From: Methanothrix sp.
Lineage (GTDB): Archaea > Halobacteriota > Methanosarcinia > Methanotrichales > Methanotrichaceae
DNA length: 12,614 bases
Reading direction: 5' to 3'
Assembly (NCBI GenBank): GCA_028708055.1
Contig: JAQVZT010000004.1
Span: forward strand, 1 to 12,614
Shown here: positions 6,363 through 12,556 of the stretch, piece after piece
How positions within the stretch are numbered: the stretch's first letter is position 1
Layout of the letters: every line of letters starts with the position of its first letter
Notes under the pieces: generated by a model
Databases searched by the model: none
What the model saw: the letters and a program-made list of their open reading frames with translations, nothing else
What the model was told of the DNA's origin: nothing
Made by a program: the position numbers and the translations under genes

Positions 6363-6860
6363 TCAGTCAACTCTCATGAAGAGCTTACCTTCTGCTCCAC
6401 AGATGGGACAGACGCCTGGTGCTTCTCTCTCCACGGTGTTGCCGCAGTAAGGGCAGACGTAGTACGGGAATGTCTCCTGGCTCTGGCTGAGGTCGCTCAA
6501 GAGCTTTCCGTAAAGACGGGAATGAATCTTCTCCACCTCATTGGCATAGTGGAAGGAGGTTTCCGCCGCTTTGTTGCCTTCAGTCTGGGCTGCCGCAATC
6601 ATCTCCGGATACATGGCTTCCCATTCCTCGTCCTCTCCGGAAATGGCCGCTTGTAGATTCTCTTTTGTGGACTTGATGCCTTTCAGGACGCGCAAATGAT
6701 TTGCGGCATGAACCTCTTCTGCAGCGGCAGCTGCCCGAAAGAGCTTTGCTGCCTGGGCAAACCCTTCCTTGTCAGCTTTGGCTGCAAAAGCGCTGTACTT
6801 GCGGTTGGCCTGTGATTCGCCTGCAAATGCCTCTTTTAGAGACTTCTCTGTGTTGGACAT
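6363..6860 (-). CDS. rbr: Rubrerythrin
   Basis: A 165-residue non-haem di-iron protein that reduces hydrogen peroxide (and protects anaerobes from oxygen stress) using electrons from rubredoxin. The N-terminal four-helix domain carries E15 and the two ExxH motifs, E48-H51 (AAEEVHA) and E110-H113 (VEKIHS), plus E94/E100 as likely iron ligands. The C-terminal rubredoxin-like domain has CPYC (136-139) and CPIC (151-154) to bind one iron. Start: ATG at 6860 has a perfect GGAGGT seven bases upstream; a longer reading from 6884 would swallow that site and is not used. It lies 79 bases before the nitroreductase gene on the same strand, which fits an oxidative-stress or redox group, though the nitroreductase has its own TATA. 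Confidence 0.97.
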   Translation of the reverse strand: MSNTEKSLKEAFAGESQANRKYSAFAAKADKEGFAQAAKLFRAAAAAEEVHAANHLRVLKGIKSTKENLQAAISGEDEEWEAMYPEMIAAAQTEGNKAAETSFHYANEVEKIHSRLYGKLLSDLSQSQETFPYYVCPYCGNTVEREAPGVCPICGAEGKLFMRVD

Positions 6861-7345
6861 GGGATTAACCTCCATATTCTTCAATGCTATTCGCTATAGT
6901 CTTATCTACCTATTCCTTATCCATGTTAAGGATGATATTGTCGAAATTCTTTTCTGGATGGCTGAGCATTCTTCACTCTCTCTTTGAACATATCCCTGAT
7001 GATATGCTCTTCATGCCTGCAATTAGCGGCTTTTTCTCAGTAAATGACTCATCCAGAGCGCTTTTATAGAAAACGCAGGAAGAAAGAAAGGATCGTCCCG
7101 CGAACTTTGAAAAAAAGCCAAAGCATCAAAGGCTGGCAAGATAATTGAATTTGCAGATGCGTGAGACATACCATGGAAAATCTCTTAAGTGCAGCAAATT
7201 AGTCTCCAGGACGCTGGAAGACCATGATAACTCAATCTCTGCCTTGAATGTGGGCTGAAGATGAACCGGGAGATCAATTCCAGCCTGATAATTCACGCTC
7301 TCGCCTTCAGGAGAAAGGAAGGAAATCGCAAAAGGTGCATGAACA
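6861..7345. other. 485-base gap between divergent genes
   Basis: The left part is the rubrerythrin leader and its GGAGGT site. TATAAAAG on the minus strand (reverse of 7061-7068) is a good TATA box that would start a transcript near 7038, leaving about 178 bases of leader before rubrerythrin; no stable RNA fold was found by eye. The plus strand of the same element (TTTTATAG) would start near 7092, some 250 bases before the sensor gene at 7346. From 7345 to 7126 the minus strand is open for about 73 codons with a natural-looking codon mix but no convincing start outside the neighbouring gene. Otherwise nothing recognised. Confidence 0.4.
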
Positions 7346-8239
7346 ATGAATGAAGAGAAAGACTCAGCAAAGAGCAGAACTTGCCCTGTCTTCATGGCAA
7401 TCGGCATAGCTCTGCTATTATGCATATTATCCGCGTCCGGCCATGATATGCCAGACGGAAATGCTTCTGCTCCAAATGCCGCCGCAGACATGCTCTTTAT
7501 GCTGCTTCAGATTCAGGCTGATGTGCAGGGCAGCCTTAATGATCTGGACGGGGACGTTGCCAATGCCTCAACGGATCTATCGGCAACGGGTCTTGAAGGA
7601 CCAGCGGCTGATGAGGTTCTAGCCAAACTTCTGAAGGCCAACTCAAACCTGATCGAGGCAGTGACCTTCAGCAGAGAAGGAAAGATCCTCGTTTCCGAAT
7701 GCAGGGGATTTGAGGGCGCTGATGGGGACGATATGAGCAGCCAGGAGCATATATCTCATGTGCTGACTTCCAAAACTGCTACCTTCAGCAAGCAGTTTCA
7801 TCTGGTAGAAGGATACAATGGCACAGCTCTGGCGTACCCGGTATTCTCGCCGGAAGGCAATCTGCTGGGAGGAATTAGCGCAATCATCGAACCTGATAAG
7901 CTGGTCAATAGCGCGGTGGCTGCTCGACTTCACTTTGATATCGAGAATAGGAGCAACATTACCGACTACAGCTTCTGGATGATGCATTTAGATGGGCTGA
8001 TTGCCTATGATCGAGATGCCAGCCAGATCGGCAAAGATCTCTTCGAGGATCCGCTTTACAGGCCGTATCCCAGCCTTCTGGATCTGGGGCAGAGGATGAT
8101 AAAAGAGAGAGCAGGACATGGATATTACAGCTTCCAGGTGACAGAGGGCAACATAAAGGTCGTGACCAAAGAGAGCTACTGGACAACTGCCGGGCTTCAT
8201 GGCAGGGAGTGGAGGCTCATCGTCACCAGAATGATGTAA
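7346..8239 (+). CDS. Stand-alone Cache (PDC-like) extracellular sensor protein
   Basis: A 297-residue exported or membrane-anchored protein. Residues 1-12 are charged, 13-31 form one hydrophobic segment (signal peptide or anchor), and the rest faces outward. It resembles double-Cache sensor domains: a first helix (48-100) with strand EAVTFSREGKILVSE (104-118), YPVFSPEGNLLGGISAIIEPDKL (164-186), then a second unit with WMMHLDGLIAYDRD (211-224), GKDLFEDPLYRPYPSLLDLG, GYYSF (259-263) and WTTAGLHGREWRLIVTR (279-295). Such domains bind small ligands in receptors, but here no kinase, HAMP or methyl-accepting domain follows; the protein stops at the end of the Cache unit. AAGGTG lies eight bases before the ATG. 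It may serve as a ligand-binding partner of a separate signalling protein. Confidence 0.8.
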   Translation: MNEEKDSAKSRTCPVFMAIGIALLLCILSASGHDMPDGNASAPNAAADMLFMLLQIQADVQGSLNDLDGDVANASTDLSATGLEGPAADEVLAKLLKANSNLIEAVTFSREGKILVSECRGFEGADGDDMSSQEHISHVLTSKTATFSKQFHLVEGYNGTALAYPVFSPEGNLLGGISAIIEPDKLVNSAVAARLHFDIENRSNITDYSFWMMHLDGLIAYDRDASQIGKDLFEDPLYRPYPSLLDLGQRMIKERAGHGYYSFQVTEGNIKVVTKESYWTTAGLHGREWRLIVTRMM

Positions 8240-8476
8240 TGCAGGATGGACGAAACCTCTTTTTTGTTTGTCTTTAATTGATTTTTTTTTATTTGAATTT
8301 TTTTGATTGAGCTTATTTCATTTTGCAATTTTTTCCAATTAAACTTTGTTTATTTATCTATCCATAATACACGATTTCAAAAGGTTTTGCTGGCATTATC
8401 CCAGGCGGGAGATCTATATCTGGTCCAGGGACAGCCACCATTCGTCCTTTCGCCAGCAAGCCAGATATTAGCATTT
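8240..8476 (+). terminator. AT-rich gap with serial T-tracts
   Basis: Behind the sensor gene lie T6 (8260-8265), T9 (8282-8290), T7 (8298-8304) and T6 (8329-8334), a strong multi-tract archaeal terminator on the plus strand. The remainder to 8476 has normal composition and no gene that I can support; it is the 3' flank of the convergent membrane-protein gene. Confidence 0.7.
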
Positions 8477-8995
8477 CTAATTGACGGCAAGCTCGACCAT
8501 CAAAGCCGCTATTAAGCCAAGACCGAATAGATAATATAATAATATGAATATCTTTGGCAGAGCCTGCTCTTTATCTGAGAAATTCAAGCCCCCGATAGAA
8601 TGACTGCCGCCCGATTTATCCCTGGGATATAGCAGGTCCTCCCGGTGATACATATTTTCTATTCCACTCATCTTTTTCTCCATCTCTTTGAGTACAATTA
8701 TGCGAAATCCGACAAGCTTTTTATAGTTGGATAAAAGCTCACTCCATCGCCTGGAGATGATGATCCCGGAGACTATCAGAGGCACAGGCAATAAAAGCCT
8801 CCAGACTCCTGTCGCCCCCAAATCCTTGACTAAAAGTCCAATGGCCACGAGCAACAGTGAATTGACTGCGACATAAGTATTAGAGACTGTCTGGCGCCGT
8901 TCGCTCAAGCGAGCCGTATCCTCAATGAAAAGGCTATATTCCTCAAACTTTTTAACCTCGTTTTTGTCCGTTTCGCCATTTTGTCCGTCCGTCAA
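8477..8995 (-). CDS. Three-helix membrane protein, RipA octameric-family-like
   Basis: A 172-residue membrane protein with helices at about 41-57, 64-81 and 148-168. The opening KKFEEYSLFIEDTARLSERRQTVSNTY and the stretch RRWSELLSNYKKLVGFRIIVLKEME (82-106) resemble what I recall of the RipA-like octameric membrane proteins, in which helices follow an Arg-rich 'SERRQ' turn and the region SYxxLNxxKFxxIxxxE. The start is TTG at 8995, behind a purine-rich GGGGGGAAGG, and only 15 bases after the stop of the TPR gene, so it is the last gene of that operon. Membrane proteins of this kind often sit beside TIR-, SMODS- or nucleotide-signal genes, so an effector or membrane-sensing role is plausible. 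Family call from memory, moderate certainty. Confidence 0.7.
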   Translation of the reverse strand: MTDGQNGETDKNEVKKFEEYSLFIEDTARLSERRQTVSNTYVAVNSLLLVAIGLLVKDLGATGVWRLLLPVPLIVSGIIISRRWSELLSNYKKLVGFRIIVLKEMEKKMSGIENMYHREDLLYPRDKSGGSHSIGGLNFSDKEQALPKIFILLYYLFGLGLIAALMVELAVN

Positions 8996-9010
8996 TTGCC
9001 TTCCCCCCAG

Positions 9011-10396
9011 CTATCTTGCATTCATTCTTTCAATAATCAATCTCAGCTTTTCAGCAGCGTCTAAATCGCCATTTTCTTTGAGCTTTTCCTGAATTAGCTT
9101 CAGATTATCAATTGTAGTCTCAAAGTTCCAGGTGGCTTTGCCTATCAGAATTAATTTATCCGCTGCGGCACTGGCAATTTCCCAATCATCCCCTAAAACG
9201 GACACCTCTAGCACGGTAGCGATATCCCAGTAGTCATTAGAATCAAGGCCTCCACGCCTGACCAAAGCAAATTTCACGAGAGGATATAGCTCTTTGATAG
9301 CCGCATATGCCTTATCGCCTCCTTTCTCGAAGAGAAGAGTGAGAGCATTGACTCCGGGATAATAGTCCCTCGGATCCTCCATGAAACCTTTGGAGTAGCA
9401 TGCGATCGATTTGTCCAGAGCTGCCCTTGCTTTTCCTGTATTCCCTATCTTTTTGGCATCTTTATACAGATCTTTGTAGATCCGCCCAAGAATTCCGCAG
9501 GTCTCCGGGGATTCGCCATGCTCCTTTATCAGCCCATCCAGTATTCCAATCGCCCTTTCCCTATCATCATCCTTATTCCTTCTGTTCAGGGCAAAGGCCA
9601 GCTGCTCCTGGACGGTCACAATCTCCCGGATGGTGGTGGGGAAAAGCTCGACGATTCTGATCATATCATCATATGGTTCCCTGAATCTTTCCGAGCCTAC
9701 ATCACGATATGACAGGAGGAGATCAACCAGCAGCTCGGCAGGGGCAATGCTGAAGTCTCCGATAGTTTTCTCTATTTCTCTTATATCGGATAGTGCTATT
9801 GCTTTGGATGGATTTCTCCGTGCCTTCTCCAGCTTTATCCGAATAGCATTGATATGCAGCGCCCTATCCCTGAAAGATTCAGTTGATTCGTGAGGGAGGT
9901 CGATTCCAGGAAATTTATCCACGATCTGGAAGAGAGGGCTATCAGGCTTACAGGTATCTTTTTTAGCATCTGCGATCTTCTTCTCAAGATTTTCCTTGAG
10001 GGCGATAGCTTCACTGTCGCTTAGGACGCCTTTATCGAGTTTGTATGGCAGGGCTCTCAGGGGTGCCACATCAAAGGGCAGTTTTGTCTGAGATGAGAAG
10101 ATGAGAATAGTCGACCTCGGTCTTGCACAGTGCCTTATGCCCAGCTCATAGAAGACATTGGGATTTGCCGTCGTGAGATCAGCGATGACGATCTCCGCCA
10201 GAAGGAGGCGCTCATACATCGATAGGTGAATAAAGCCTCCAGAACGCTCCTCATCGGCGCGAATTATTTCAACATCGCAGGCCAAAGCAGCAGGCTTTAT
10301 CGCCTTAATGTAGATGTCATCAAAATCGATCTCTACTTTGCCGGCACGTTTCTTGCCGAACGGCATAGCTACAAAGACCAACGGCTTAAGGGGCAT
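9011..10396 (-). CDS. NDT/TIR-like domain plus TPR scaffold (DUF4071, TRAFs-binding-like)
   Basis: A 461-residue soluble two-part protein. Residues 6-110 form a Rossmann-like domain of the nucleoside 2-deoxyribosyltransferase/TIR-like group: VFVAMPFG (7-14) and ADLTTANPNVFYELGIRH (72-89), where E84 matches the catalytic glutamate position of that superfamily. Residues about 175-461 are helical repeats like the TRAFs-binding region of ASK/MAP3K5 kinases (DUF4071): GRIYKDLY (304-311), KGFMEDPRDYYPGVNALTLL (336-355) and DYWDIATVLEV (388-398). Related TPR scaffolds have been proposed to sense NAD-derived signals in prokaryotic conflict systems. The domain may cleave nucleotides or NAD. ATG at 10396 is chosen because GGAG lies seven bases before it; an ATG at 10402 would be too close. 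It follows the GNAT gene by 20 bases and precedes the membrane gene by 15. Confidence 0.82.
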   Translation of the reverse strand: MPLKPLVFVAMPFGKKRAGKVEIDFDDIYIKAIKPAALACDVEIIRADEERSGGFIHLSMYERLLLAEIVIADLTTANPNVFYELGIRHCARPRSTILIFSSQTKLPFDVAPLRALPYKLDKGVLSDSEAIALKENLEKKIADAKKDTCKPDSPLFQIVDKFPGIDLPHESTESFRDRALHINAIRIKLEKARRNPSKAIALSDIREIEKTIGDFSIAPAELLVDLLLSYRDVGSERFREPYDDMIRIVELFPTTIREIVTVQEQLAFALNRRNKDDDRERAIGILDGLIKEHGESPETCGILGRIYKDLYKDAKKIGNTGKARAALDKSIACYSKGFMEDPRDYYPGVNALTLLFEKGGDKAYAAIKELYPLVKFALVRRGGLDSNDYWDIATVLEVSVLGDDWEIASAAADKLILIGKATWNFETTIDNLKLIQEKLKENGDLDAAEKLRLIIERMNAR

Positions 10397-10416
10397 GGAC
10401 ATTCTCCGACTTTAGT

Positions 10417-10971
10417 CTATCTACCATTTCGACGAACTCTTTCATCTACTTTGGCATACAGGTACTGGTCGAGGATTCTCGCGTCTTTGAAGACCGATGC
10501 CCTCATGATTCCTTCAAGGGCAAAGCCTGCCTTCTCAAGCACCCTGGCGGAAGCGGCATTCGCGGTATAGGGCTCTGCAAAGATTCGGTGAAAGCCAAGC
10601 TCTCTAAAAGCATATTCGCTCAGCGCTCTCACTGCTGCGGTCATGATCCCATTGCCCCAGAAGGGCTCTGCCAGCCAGTATCCCATCTCGGCAGTAAACC
10701 GGTGAACATCGCTTCCGGCCACCAGGCCGATGCTGCCAATGGCCTCATTATCTGATGCAACTGCAAAATATGATCCGATCTGCATTTGCATGGCCCGGAA
10801 GAGGAATGCTTTTGCATCCGCCATTGTGTAGGGATGAGGAAAGGAATCTCTCAGGTTAATCCAGATCTTTCGGTTGCTGGCATACTGGACTATTGATGCT
10901 GCATCCTCCTTCCGCCAGTTCCGAATCACATAATTGCCGATTTCGATCTTTTCGATATTCTTGAGGGGCAT
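10417..10971 (-). CDS. RimJ/RimL-type GNAT acetyltransferase
   Basis: A 184-residue acetyltransferase of the RimJ/RimL/YdaF type, which acetylates protein N-termini or small amines with acetyl-CoA. Typical features are the opening YVIRNWRKEDAASIVQYASN (14-33), SIGLVAG (80-86), EMGYWLAEPFWGNGIMTAAV (95-114) holding the acetyl-CoA loop, and NAASARVLEKAGFALEG (138-154) near the end. The ATG at 10971 has AGGTG four bases upstream; a GTG at 10989 would add six residues. It is the first gene of the minus-strand operon with the TPR and membrane genes (20- and 15-base gaps), and lies about 100 bases after the RNase P RNA on the same strand. The target is unknown; association with the downstream pair may be functional or chance. 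Confidence 0.88.
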   Translation of the reverse strand: MPLKNIEKIEIGNYVIRNWRKEDAASIVQYASNRKIWINLRDSFPHPYTMADAKAFLFRAMQMQIGSYFAVASDNEAIGSIGLVAGSDVHRFTAEMGYWLAEPFWGNGIMTAAVRALSEYAFRELGFHRIFAEPYTANAASARVLEKAGFALEGIMRASVFKDARILDQYLYAKVDERVRRNGR

Positions 10972-10998
10972 TGTGCACCTTGCCGGCACCCATCCATC

Positions 10999-11052
10999 GA
11001 GCCAGATAGGCCTGATGATTCAGATGACCCGTATGAGCCAGATAAGCCTGAT
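10999..11052. repeat. 18-bp imperfect direct repeat, 36-bp period
   Basis: GAGCCAGATAGGCCTGAT at 10999-11016 recurs at 11035-11052 with a single difference (AAGCC for AGGCC). The two copies lie between the 3' end of rnpB and the GNAT start, so they would be in the GNAT leader. They could be a duplicated regulatory site or remnants of a longer repeat. Confidence 0.85.
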
Positions 11053-11074
11053 ACTTGTCTTAATAATAATCGTG

Positions 11075-11382
11075 ACGAGTGAGGAGAGTAAGCCCCCTTC
11101 TGTTCCTTGACGGCATTCAGCTTAGCGCCATACCCGAGCTTGGCTGGACGTCCGTGATTTTAGCTCTATTTTGGCTTGCACCCACAGGGTTTCGCCGTTT
11201 CATCCGCTTCCCGCGCGACCTCAGCCCTGCGACATCATCGCTTTAACGCGGAGCGGTCTCGTTTCTGTGCCAGAGCCGGAGCTCTCGCCCCACATCCTCG
11301 AAGGATGTCTGTGTGTCCAGGGGTGGGGGGACTTTCCACACCGGCCGGAATCGGCCAGCGGCAGCCGTCCTTCCTCTCTCGT
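11075..11382 (-). ncRNA. rnpB: RNase P RNA (archaeal type), complete
   Basis: Catalytic RNA of RNase P, which trims tRNA 5' leaders. The minus strand folds as expected over about 308 bases. P1 pairs the ends: ACGAG (11382-11378) and GAGGA with UCCUC and CUCGU (ending at 11075). P2 is GACGGC (11369-11364) with GCCGUC (11114-11109). P3 is a GC-rich hairpin just before the hallmark GGAAAGUCC (11337-11329). P4 pairs AAG-U-CCCCC (11334-11326, with the universal bulged U) with GGGGGCUU in ACAGAAGGGGGCUUAC near the 3' end, forming the P2/P4 pseudoknot. Conserved ACAGAAAC, GAAACGGCGAAACCC and GGGUGCAAGCC are also present. A TATA box stands 24-30 bases before the 5' end. rlmE starts divergently 86 bases away. 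Confidence 0.95.
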
Positions 11383-11405
11383 AGCTCTTATGCTCCATGG
11401 CGCAG

Positions 11406-11412
11406 TTTATAA
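11406..11412 (-). promoter_or_regulatory. TATA box of rnpB
   Basis: TTATAAA on the minus strand lies 24-30 bases before the P1-defined 5' end at 11382, the standard archaeal spacing; purine-rich GCGAAGG just upstream may act as the BRE. The agreement of structure and promoter fixes the 5' end to within a few bases. Confidence 0.8.
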
Positions 11413-11467
11413 CGCCTTCGCTCTCAAAAGCAAATCTTTATCCATAAACCAGGGATTCTACTTTAAA

Positions 11468-12238
11468 ATGGCCCGAGATCAGAGAGATCACTACTACCGG
11501 CTGGCTAAGCAAGAGGGCTACAGGGCCCGCTCCGCCTACAAGCTGCTGCAGATCAATGAGAAGTTTCACATCATCAAAAAAGGAGATAGCGTTGTCGATC
11601 TGGGAGCTGCTCCCGGCGGCTGGCTTCAAGTGGCAGCAAAGCTTTCCGGAGGCAAAATAGTGGGAGTTGACCTGGAGAGCATAGCGCCCATCCCAGGCGT
11701 AAAGACCTTTGTGGCGGACATTACCCACGAGAGCACCGTGAGCCTGGTGAAGGATGCCCTTGGCGGGGAAGCGGACGTGGTGATCTGCGATGCCGCGCCA
11801 AACCTCACCGGCGCCTGGGACATGGATCACGCCGTTTCCGTGGACCTGGCCCGCTCCGCCCTCAAGATCGCCAAAAAGCTGCTCCGGCCACGGGGCAACT
11901 TCGTGGTCAAGGTCTTTCAGGGCGACCTGTTCATCGATTACCTGAACGAGATTAGAAGAGAGTTTTCATCCGTTCATGCCCACTCGCCCCTGGCATCGAG
12001 AAAGGAGAGCGCTGAAACCTATGTTGTCGCCAAGAAGATGCTCACCGGACCGGTGAGGAAAGGCGAGATGCTGGATGTGCAGATCGAATACCTTGGAAAG
12101 TCCGGAGATGGCGTGGCCCTGGTGGATGGCTTCGCGATCATCGTCCGAAAAGCGCAAAAAGGCGAGAGGCTGAGGGTAAAGATTGATGCTGTGATGCCGA
12201 ACTTTGCCTTTGCTGATATATTGGAGAGAAAGAGTTAA
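11468..12238 (+). CDS. rlmE: 23S rRNA (uridine-2'-O-)methyltransferase RlmE with TRAM domain
   Basis: An FtsJ/RrmJ-type enzyme that adds a 2'-O-methyl group to a uridine in the A loop of 23S rRNA with S-adenosylmethionine. The 256-residue protein has the SAM loop DLGAAPGGW (44-52), and the catalytic K-D-K-E set at K25 (RSAYKLL), D108 (ICDAAPN), K148 (VVKVF) and E183 (AETYVV). Residues about 192-250 form a TRAM RNA-binding domain, normal for the archaeal version. ATG at 11468 begins the family-typical MARDQRDHYYRLAKQEGYRARSAY; the frame stays open back to 11171, but that part lies across the RNase P RNA and is not protein. No ribosome site is seen, and CTTTATCC (11436-11443) about 28 bases upstream suggests a leaderless mRNA. 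alba follows after 42 bases. Confidence 0.97.
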   Translation: MARDQRDHYYRLAKQEGYRARSAYKLLQINEKFHIIKKGDSVVDLGAAPGGWLQVAAKLSGGKIVGVDLESIAPIPGVKTFVADITHESTVSLVKDALGGEADVVICDAAPNLTGAWDMDHAVSVDLARSALKIAKKLLRPRGNFVVKVFQGDLFIDYLNEIRREFSSVHAHSPLASRKESAETYVVAKKMLTGPVRKGEMLDVQIEYLGKSGDGVALVDGFAIIVRKAQKGERLRVKIDAVMPNFAFADILERKS

Positions 12239-12280
12239 TAACCTGCCCAAGAAAAGAAAGGGGAAGGAAAGGGCGATTCT

Positions 12281-12556
12281 ATGGAAGACAATGCCGTCAT
12301 TTTTGTTGGTGACAAACCAGTAATGAACTATGTTCTTGCCGTAATGACCCAGTTCAATAAGCCGGTTTCCACAGTAACCCTGAAGGCCAGGGGACGTGCC
12401 ATCTCCAGAGCAGTGGATGCTGCTGAGATCACCAGGAATCGGTTCATGCTAAACGTCATTGTAAAAAATATAACCATAGGCACGGAGACCATCCCCAGCG
12501 AGGATGGCAAGACCGTGAATGTCTCTTCCATGGAGATTCTGCTGGCAACCAGCTAA
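12281..12556 (+). CDS. albA: DNA/RNA-binding chromatin protein Alba
   Basis: A 91-residue dimeric archaeal chromatin protein that coats DNA and also binds RNA. Hallmarks are VIFVGDKPVMNYVLAVMTQF (6-25), with K12 at the position of the lysine that is acetylated in Sulfolobus, and ARGRAISRAVDAAEITRNRF (36-55), which provides the nucleic-acid contacts, then the beta hairpin INIGTE-like ITIGTETIPSEDG (65-77). Length is exactly typical. The purine-rich GGGGAAGGAAAGGG before the ATG serves as ribosome site. It is likely cotranscribed with rlmE. Alba-superfamily proteins are also subunits of eukaryotic RNase P/MRP (Rpp20/Rpp25), so its presence beside rnpB is suggestive, but no functional link is shown here. 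Confidence 0.97.
   Translation: MEDNAVIFVGDKPVMNYVLAVMTQFNKPVSTVTLKARGRAISRAVDAAEITRNRFMLNVIVKNITIGTETIPSEDGKTVNVSSMEILLATS

Noticed and set aside
6861..6884. Eight-residue longer start for rubrerythrin
   Set aside because: The perfect GGAGGT site lies inside that extension and points to the ATG at 6860.
6900..6975. 19-codon minus-strand ORF upstream of rubrerythrin
   Set aside because: It has a weak GA-rich site but is very short, with no recognisable pattern; it is within chance expectation for a leader.
8303..8515. Plus-strand 70-codon frame in the AT-rich gap
   Set aside because: It starts in the T-tract region, has poor composition and runs into the 3' end of the convergent membrane-protein gene.
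11171..11467. N-terminal extension of rlmE by 99 codons
   Set aside because: It lies across the RNase P RNA on the other strand, its composition is RNA-like, and the FtsJ family begins at the MARDQRDHYYR start at 11468.
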